DNA from: Ignavibacteriales bacterium
GTDB lineage: Bacteria > Bacteroidota > Ignavibacteria > Ignavibacteriales > Melioribacteraceae
Direction of reading: 5' to 3'
NCBI GenBank assembly: GCA_016929735.1
Contig: JAFGID010000252.1
Location: forward strand, 1-11,695
Length of the DNA stretch: 11,695 nucleotides
Part shown: positions 7,550-11,695 of the stretch, piece after piece
Layout of the letters: every line of letters begins with the position of its first letter
Numbering within the stretch: the first letter of the stretch is position 1
Translations under genes and position numbers: made by a program
Notes under the pieces: model-generated
Databases searched by the model: none
What the model was told of the DNA's origin: nothing
The model's input: the letters and a program-made list of their open reading frames with translations, nothing else

Positions 7550-8608
7550 TTAGTTTACAACGTTGATATTTTCGCCATTAATAAGATTTTGATAGCCGAC
7601 AACTATTAATTTTTCACCAACTTCCAATCCGCTTTTTACAGCAATTTTTTTGTCATATCTATTGATAATTTCAATGTTGCGCTGTTCTGTTTTTCCATCC
7701 TTGGCAACAAACACTACATATCCATCATCTGTTCGCAGAGCAACTTCATCGGGTATAGAGATAATATTATCATATTTACCAACCTCAATTAATACATCAA
7801 CAGCTTGCTCTGGTTTTAATATCCTCTTTGAATTCAGAATATTTATTTCAACATTAAATGTTCTATTGCTTGGTGAAACCGTTGCACTAATATAACTGAT
7901 ACTTCCTTGGAGTGGTTCGTCATAAATATCTTTTATAAAAATATTCACTTTCGTACCGCGACTAATTTTACCAATGTATCTTTCTGGTATACCTGCTTGA
8001 ACTTTTAATGAACCTGAATTAATTAAAGATACAATTGGAGCACCTGGCACAACCATTTCACCAATATCAATAAATTTTTGATCCACTATGCCAGAAAAAG
8101 GAGCTTTGATAAAAGTTTTTTCATATCTTGCTTTCATTAGGTTATAATTTGCAAGTGCCTGGTCGCGGTTATATTTTGCTTGTAAATATTGGTATTCACT
8201 GTTTACATTATCTTTATAAACTTGCTCTTGTTTTTCAAATGTGATTTGTGCTAATTCATATTGTGCTTTTGCAGCGTCCAGACTCGCCCTTAAAACATCA
8301 TTATCAATAATAAGAATCGTATCTCCTTTGTTAACCCAGCTACCTTGACTTTTTAAATATTTATAGATTATACCCCCTTCTTGATAGCTCAACTTAGCCT
8401 GTGTGACAGGTTTAATAGTTCCAACAACTGAGATATAGTCAATATAAGTGTCGCTGACTAAAGTTATGACTTCAACATTTGTAGTTTTATTTAAATTTTT
8501 TGTTTCTTTTTCCCCATCATCTTCTTTTTTCTCGATTTTTCCACAGGAATAAAAAATTAATAAAATTCCTGTTAAAAAGAATAATGAAAATAAATCTTTT
8601 AATTTCAT
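7550..8608 (-). CDS. RND efflux periplasmic adaptor (MFP/HlyD family) lipoprotein
   Basis: A 352-residue membrane-fusion protein that bridges the RND pump and the outer-membrane channel. The start MKLKDLFSLFFLTGILLIFY leads to SCGK with Cys at residue 22, so it should be lipid-anchored after signal peptidase II cleavage; the lipobox is loose (Phe-Tyr-Ser-Cys), as is common in Bacteroidota. A charged linker (24-40) follows, then the first half of the lipoyl-like domain (about 68-105), a helical hairpin (about 106-163), the second lipoyl half with FIKAPFSGIVDQKFIDIGEM (166-185), a beta-barrel (about 200-275) and a membrane-proximal domain (about 276-352). The ATG at 8608 has GAGGA 7 nt upstream. 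It sits between the channel gene (24 nt) and the pump gene (14 nt), the standard order for such systems. Confidence 0.93.
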   Translation of the reverse strand: MKLKDLFSLFFLTGILLIFYSCGKIEKKEDDGEKETKNLNKTTNVEVITLVSDTYIDYISVVGTIKPVTQAKLSYQEGGIIYKYLKSQGSWVNKGDTILIIDNDVLRASLDAAKAQYELAQITFEKQEQVYKDNVNSEYQYLQAKYNRDQALANYNLMKARYEKTFIKAPFSGIVDQKFIDIGEMVVPGAPIVSLINSGSLKVQAGIPERYIGKISRGTKVNIFIKDIYDEPLQGSISYISATVSPSNRTFNVEINILNSKRILKPEQAVDVLIEVGKYDNIISIPDEVALRTDDGYVVFVAKDGKTEQRNIEIINRYDKKIAVKSGLEVGEKLIVVGYQNLINGENINVVN

Positions 8609-8632
8609 TTTTATATCCTCAAAAATAAATTT

Positions 8633-9943
8633 CTAAAATGAACGATTATCAAGTAAAAATTGCAGTTGTGCATGATAGGTATGATAGTCAAGCACAGCTT
8701 TCAAATAATTAATTCTTGCTGAAGAGAATTCAAGTAATGCCGTTGTGACTTCAAGTTGAGTCCCTAACCCCGTAACAAATCTCTTTGCAGCGATATCATA
8801 TCCTCTTTGTGTCTGCTCCATTGCTGCAATGAAGGCAGATATTTGCTCTTCTATTTTTTTTATCTGAAGGACAACGCTTTCATAATTATTTTGTAATTCC
8901 AATTTAGTTTGATTAAAATTTGCTTCAGATTTTTTAAATTCAATTTCTGCTTGTTCAACTTTTGAATTAATAGTAAAACCCTTAAATATTGGAACTCGCA
9001 GTGTTAACCCAATACTCGATGAAGTATTATAACGCCAATCAAAGAAATTTCTTGGATCGTTTTCAGTTGACTGAGTTTGCCAAGTAGCAAACGCAACAAT
9101 TTCAGGAAAATGCTTTGAATATTCGTAGGACGCAGCAAGATCTTTTAATCTAATATCCAATTCCATCTGATTAAGTAATGAATTTTTTTCTAAAAGATTA
9201 GTCATTCCTGTCTCAAAATCAGGTAATGGTATTTTATAATATTCTAATGAGTCATCTGTTTCTATTTTTATTTTTAAATCATATCCAAGCAATATCGTTA
9301 AATTATTTCTTGCAAGTTTAAGAGTATTTTTTGCTTCTGTTAATGCAGGAAGAAAATTTTGATACTGCACATCTGCACGAATATAATCATATTCACTTGC
9401 AAGTCCAGCATCATACATCAACTTTGCATTTCTTCTATTTTCTTCAGCTCTGTTTAGTTGCAATTCGGATAATTCCACAAGCTCCTTTGTAAATAAATAT
9501 GAATAAAAAGCAGTTTTCACATTGCTAATAAGTTTTGCTTCTGAAAAGTCAGCTGCTTTATCAGACATTTCAGCATAAGTTTCTGCAACACGAACAGCAA
9601 GAAACATAGCACCGGTAAAGATTGGTTGTTCTGCTCTAATTGATAAATTCATTGTATTTTCAGAGCCCATCCGAATTGAACCGAAATTTTCTATAACTAC
9701 TACTGGGAGCTCAAGTGCTCGCGTATACTGAATTGTTCCATCGATTTTAGGATACAAAGCAGAACCATATGCTTCATCAACTTGCTCATAAGCTTTTTCT
9801 TTTAAAAGAATTGCTTGCTTATGTGAATAATTATTTTTTATTGCCGTTTCAATGCATTGCTCTAAATTTAATTTCAATTTTTGTTCTTGAGCAAAACAGG
9901 TAATTGTAATAATACTAAACAAAACAAATAATTTTATTTTCAC
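8633..9943 (-). CDS. TolC-family outer-membrane efflux channel
   Basis: 436 residues. A Sec signal peptide, MKIKLFVLFSIITITCFA, is followed by QEQ, so cleavage is likely after residue 18. The mature part has the two-fold repeated OEP pattern of long amphipathic helices: LNLEQCIETAIKNN near the start, the second repeat centred on IKGFTINSKVEQAEIEFKKS-like helices after about residue 310, and the late AAKRFVTGLGTQLEVTTALL (about 383-402), a typical TolC-family block. Three copies would form the beta-barrel and periplasmic tunnel that receives substrate from the adaptor. The start is GTG at 9943-9941: the next in-frame Met is past residue 90, and an AGAGGGA lies 3 nt upstream. That site overlaps the TAG stop of the TetR gene, which suggests coupled translation. 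Confidence 0.92.
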   Translation of the reverse strand: MKIKLFVLFSIITITCFAQEQKLKLNLEQCIETAIKNNYSHKQAILLKEKAYEQVDEAYGSALYPKIDGTIQYTRALELPVVVIENFGSIRMGSENTMNLSIRAEQPIFTGAMFLAVRVAETYAEMSDKAADFSEAKLISNVKTAFYSYLFTKELVELSELQLNRAEENRRNAKLMYDAGLASEYDYIRADVQYQNFLPALTEAKNTLKLARNNLTILLGYDLKIKIETDDSLEYYKIPLPDFETGMTNLLEKNSLLNQMELDIRLKDLAASYEYSKHFPEIVAFATWQTQSTENDPRNFFDWRYNTSSSIGLTLRVPIFKGFTINSKVEQAEIEFKKSEANFNQTKLELQNNYESVVLQIKKIEEQISAFIAAMEQTQRGYDIAAKRFVTGLGTQLEVTTALLEFSSARINYLKAVLDYHTYHAQLQFLLDNRSF

Positions 9944-9946
9944 TTA

Positions 9947-9953
9947 TCCCTCT
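9947..9953 (-). promoter_or_regulatory. Shine-Dalgarno sequence fixing a GTG start, overlapping the regulator's stop codon
   Basis: AGAGGGA on the minus strand shares its first two bases with the TAG stop of the TetR gene (9954-9952) and precedes the GTG of the TolC-like gene by 3 nt. This geometry favours reinitiation by ribosomes finishing the regulator and supports the GTG call. Confidence 0.65.
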
Positions 9954-10587
9954 AAGATTTTATCAATATACCATTAAATAAAATATCAAGAATAGTATTG
10001 GTTTCTTTTTCGACATCAATACTTTCCTGTTGAAAAATAAACTGATGTATATAGGTAAGAATAATACTTCGGTGAAATATTACAAAGATATTTGGGTCAA
10101 TGTTTCTAATTTCTTTATTCTTTTGTGCTAAAGAAATAAATTTTTCGTAAATCTTTGTAATCTTTTTATGATAACCATCAATAATAGTTTTGACTTTAAG
10201 CATATCGTCAGGAGCCGAGAAGTGGTCACGAGCAAAAATTGCAAATACTTCTTTATTTTTAAAGCCATATTCCAGGAATCCCCGTGTGATGCTGAACATA
10301 AATTCTCTAAATGACTTAACTTCTTGCGAAATTTCTTCCACTCTCGTTAAGTAATCTATAAAAGCATTCTCAATTATTGCAAGATAAATATCTCTCTTGT
10401 TTTCGAAATAATTATAAATCGTTCCCTTACCAAATTCTGCCAGTTCAGCTATCTCATCCATTGTTGAATGCTCAAATCCCTTTTTTGCAAACACCCTGAT
10501 AGCAGCAGTTAGTATTTCCTGTTTCCTAAAGAGTTTTTCTCTCTCCTTTCGGCTCAAATTTTCTTCATTTAATATTTCATTTTGCAT
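9952..10587 (-). CDS. TetR/AcrR-family transcriptional regulator of the efflux operon
   Basis: 211 residues. The N-terminal helix-turn-helix domain spans about 22-68: AAIRVFAKKGFEHSTMDEIA (28-47), then AELAEFGKGTIYNYFENKRD with the recognition helix GKGTIYNYF (53-61), a classic TetR signature. The rest (about 70-211) is helical with no family resemblance I can name, as expected for the ligand-binding and dimer domain. It is the first gene of the operon and lies directly upstream of the channel, adaptor and pump genes it probably controls. Repression relieved by a pumped compound is the usual scheme, and it is inferred here. A promoter at 10622-10652 is overlapped by two palindromes, so the protein likely represses its own operon. 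The ATG at 10587 has a weak GGAA about 5-8 nt upstream. A short charged extension (1-20) precedes the DNA-binding domain. Confidence 0.93.
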   Translation of the reverse strand: MQNEILNEENLSRKEREKLFRKQEILTAAIRVFAKKGFEHSTMDEIAELAEFGKGTIYNYFENKRDIYLAIIENAFIDYLTRVEEISQEVKSFREFMFSITRGFLEYGFKNKEVFAIFARDHFSAPDDMLKVKTIIDGYHKKITKIYEKFISLAQKNKEIRNIDPNIFVIFHRSIILTYIHQFIFQQESIDVEKETNTILDILFNGILIKS

Positions 10588-10621
10588 AAAAATTCCAAAT
10601 TGTGATTCATAAGACGTATTG

Positions 10622-10652
10622 CAAACTTAAAAGTTTCGGATATGAATGTCAA
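10622..10652 (-). promoter_or_regulatory. promoter of the TetR-TolC-MFP-RND operon
   Basis: On the minus strand TTGACA (10652-10647) is followed after 17 nt by TAAGTTTG (10629-10622). The second element matches the Bacteroidota -7 consensus TAnnTTTG exactly, and the TTG lies 20 nt upstream of it, within the usual 19-21. Transcription would start around 10614-10616, giving a leader of about 28 nt before the ATG at 10587. The match is the best in the window. Confidence 0.75.
10623..10636. promoter_or_regulatory. candidate TetR operator over the -7 box
   Basis: AAACTTAAAAGTTT is a perfect inverted repeat with 6-nt arms and a 2-nt centre. It covers six bases of the TAnnTTTG box of the efflux promoter, so a dimer bound here would block polymerase. 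Assignment to the TetR protein encoded next door is inference from position and symmetry. Confidence 0.5.
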
Positions 10653-10668
10653 GTCATTTACTGACTGA
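10649..10668. promoter_or_regulatory. second imperfect palindrome over the -35 element
   Basis: TCAAGTCATTTACTGACTGA pairs TCA-A-GTCA with TGACTGA around a TTTAC centre, one base being unpaired in the left arm. It overlaps the TTGACA element of the efflux promoter and could be a regulator site, alone or together with the palindrome at 10623-10636. Confidence 0.35.
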
Positions 10669-10711
10669 TTAGGTGTTTTTTAAATTATCATAGTCATTTC
10701 TTGAGTCATTT
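10652..10711. repeat. three direct copies of AGTCATTT upstream of the efflux promoter
   Basis: Exact copies start at 10652, 10692 and 10704 (offsets 40 and 12). Read towards the efflux operon each is AAATGACT, and the copy nearest the gene abuts and overlaps the TTGACA element. Chance is possible in such AT-rich DNA, but clustering at a promoter suggests a regulator-binding array. Confidence 0.4.
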
Positions 10712-11065
10712 TTTTAACATTGCAAAAATAGATTGTAACTTTCTTAAAAAGAATGAATCTTCGGTTAGCGAAAGAATTTTGTCGGTGAAAATGGTTTTGA
10801 TAAAAGTGGCTTTTTGTGGCACTGCAAGAATTTTCACAATTGAATGTTTACCTTAATTCACTCAGTTAGTATTGCTTAAATTTGCGAATACTGGTTACAC
10901 GACAAGAATGGATATCTGGCTCTGTATTGGGAAGCATATAACTACCTAATAGCATCTCGTCAAAAAATTCAAATATTTCGAATTCACATTTTTAATTTTC
11001 CATATATTGCTTTTATAATCTTTTTGTATTTTTAAATCATTATAAAAATATTTTACGAGGTAAAA

Positions 11066-11695
11066 ATGCTAATACAGGAAAAAATCAGACAAGCAAAGCA
11101 ATTATTGAAAGAATTTAATATTGACTGCTGGATTACTTTCACACGTGAAAGTCAAATCAATGGCGACCCTACTTTACATTTCCTATCTTTGGCAGATGTT
11201 ACTTGGCATTCTGTATTTATAATTACAAAAACCGGAAAAGCTATTGCAATCGTCGGACGATATGACCAAAAAATGCTCGAAGATCTAAATGCTTACGACC
11301 AAGTAATCAGTTATGTTCAGAGTGTAAAAGAACCATTGCTTGAAAACCTAAAAAAAATTGCACCAAAACAAATTGCATTGAATTACTCAATAGGGAGCGA
11401 AATATCTGATGGGATTACTCATGGAATGTATCTGACTATGACAAATTATTTATCAGAGTTAGGATATAAAGGTAAGATTATTGCTGCTGAAAAAATAACA
11501 TCAGCATTAAGAGAAAGAAAAGCAAAGAGTGAAATTGAAAATATTAAAGCAGCAATTAAGCACACCTTACAGATTTTTAATCTGGTTACAAAATATATTC
11601 AACCGGGTAAGACGGAGAAACAAATCGCTGATTTTATGAAAGCCGAAGTTAATAAGCGAAAACTAGGATATGCCTGGGATGAAAATGTCTGCCCT
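11066..11695 (+). CDS. M24-family metallopeptidase, Xaa-Pro aminopeptidase-like (N-terminal part, runs off right edge)
   Basis: 210 codons open to the window edge, starting at ATG 11066 with GAGG 5 nt upstream (11057-11060). Residues 1 to about 145 form the creatinase/prolidase-type N-terminal domain: MLIQEKIRQAKQLLKEFNID, then CWITFTRESQ and HFLSLADVTWHSVFIITKTG. The start of the catalytic pita-bread fold follows, with ITSALRERKAKSEIENIKAA (144-163), YIQPGKTEKQIADFM (177-191) and GYAWDENVCP (201-210). This arrangement is that of intracellular enzymes cleaving X-Pro bonds with two divalent metals. The metal ligands (Asp, Asp, His, Glu, Glu) would lie beyond the right edge, so activity cannot be judged here. 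It is transcribed divergently from the efflux operon across 478 nt, and no functional link is implied. Confidence 0.87.
   Translation, partial: MLIQEKIRQAKQLLKEFNIDCWITFTRESQINGDPTLHFLSLADVTWHSVFIITKTGKAIAIVGRYDQKMLEDLNAYDQVISYVQSVKEPLLENLKKIAPKQIALNYSIGSEISDGITHGMYLTMTNYLSELGYKGKIIAAEKITSALRERKAKSEIENIKAAIKHTLQIFNLVTKYIQPGKTEKQIADFMKAEVNKRKLGYAWDENVCP

Larger units (their letters stand above)
10588..11065. other. divergent intergenic region between the efflux operon and the M24 peptidase gene
   Basis: 478 nt without a convincing gene. The left third holds the efflux promoter and its repeats. The middle and right (about 10740-11035) contain no recognised RNA, repeat or terminator and only short ORFs: a 24-codon GTG frame at about 10785-10856, and a 51-codon frame at 10880-11035 lacking an ATG. 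For the rightward gene, a TATAAT occurs at 11014-11019 without a good partner at -35, so its promoter is uncertain. A GAGG ribosome-binding site lies at 11057-11060. Confidence 0.6.

Noticed and set aside
7141..7566. A 141-codon plus-strand open frame opposite the 5' end of the RND gene
   Set aside because: It lies fully antisense to a strongly conserved pump sequence, has no recognisable domain, and is explained by the codon pattern of the opposite strand.
9895..9943. Cys16 in the signal peptide of the TolC-like protein as a lipoprotein anchor
   Set aside because: The residues before it (Thr-Ile-Thr) do not form a lipobox, while the following Phe-Ala-Gln gives a normal signal peptidase I site.
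10758..10776. Possible hairpin TCTTCG-GTTAG-CGAAAGA
   Set aside because: Only six pairs with a bulge, no T-run and no gene ending nearby, so it is not supported as a terminator or structured RNA.
11014..11019. TATAAT as the promoter of the M24 peptidase gene
   Set aside because: No reasonable -35 or -33 element at the correct distance, and TATAAT is easily found by chance in this AT-rich stretch.
10880..11035. A 51-codon plus-strand frame (includes YWEAYNYLIASRQKIQIF) before the M24 gene
   Set aside because: No ATG, GTG or TTG start with a ribosome-binding site near its beginning, and no family recognised. It is kept only as part of the unexplained spacer.

Overview
The window is AT-rich (roughly one third G+C by eye) and most likely comes from the Bacteroidota/Chlorobiota/Ignavibacteria (FCB) group. 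The main signs are TAnnTTTG -7 promoter boxes upstream of two transcription units, a lipoprotein efflux adaptor, FAQ-type signal peptides and codon use rich in AAA, AAT and ATT. I infer an Ignavibacteria-like host, but the sequence does not prove a genus. I see no rRNA, tRNA, CRISPR array, transposase or phage gene.

Layout, left to right. (1) Positions 1-354, minus strand: the N-terminal part of a TetA-like DHA1 drug-efflux MFS gene that runs off the left edge. (2) Positions 457-4074, minus strand: a tightly packed cluster transcribed as FecE/BtuD-type ABC ATPase, then a membrane-anchored YdcF/SanA-like (DUF218) protein, then nusB, then a UMF1-family MFS transporter. Junctions are a 4-nt ATGA overlap, a 36-nt gap and a 23-nt overlap in which the UMF1 gene starts at TTG inside the nusB 3' end. 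(3) Positions 4075-4178: a short intergenic strip holding the terminator hairpin of the next operon and the probable promoter of the ABC cluster. (4) Positions 4179-10587, minus strand: a complete tripartite efflux operon, transcribed as TetR/AcrR regulator, TolC-like outer-membrane channel, lipoprotein periplasmic adaptor, RND inner-membrane pump, with gaps of 8, 24 and 14 nt. (5) Positions 10588-11065: a divergent intergenic region with a well-formed promoter for the efflux operon overlapped by inverted and direct repeats. (6) Positions 11066-11695, plus strand: the N-terminal 210 codons of an M24-family Xaa-Pro peptidase-like gene that runs off the right edge.

How it fits together: the efflux operon should build an envelope-spanning drug pump. 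The pump in the inner membrane passes substrate through the lipid-anchored adaptor to the TolC-like channel, with the first gene probably acting as autorepressor on the palindromes over its own promoter. The ABC/YdcF/NusB/UMF1 cluster mixes unrelated housekeeping and transport functions and looks like a genomic-neighbourhood operon rather than a pathway. No new type of biological system is evident. The most useful observations are the operator/promoter architecture at 10622-10711, two extra hydrophobic segments and altered relay residues in the RND pump, the orphan ABC ATPase, and the compact terminator/promoter strip at 4095-4166.
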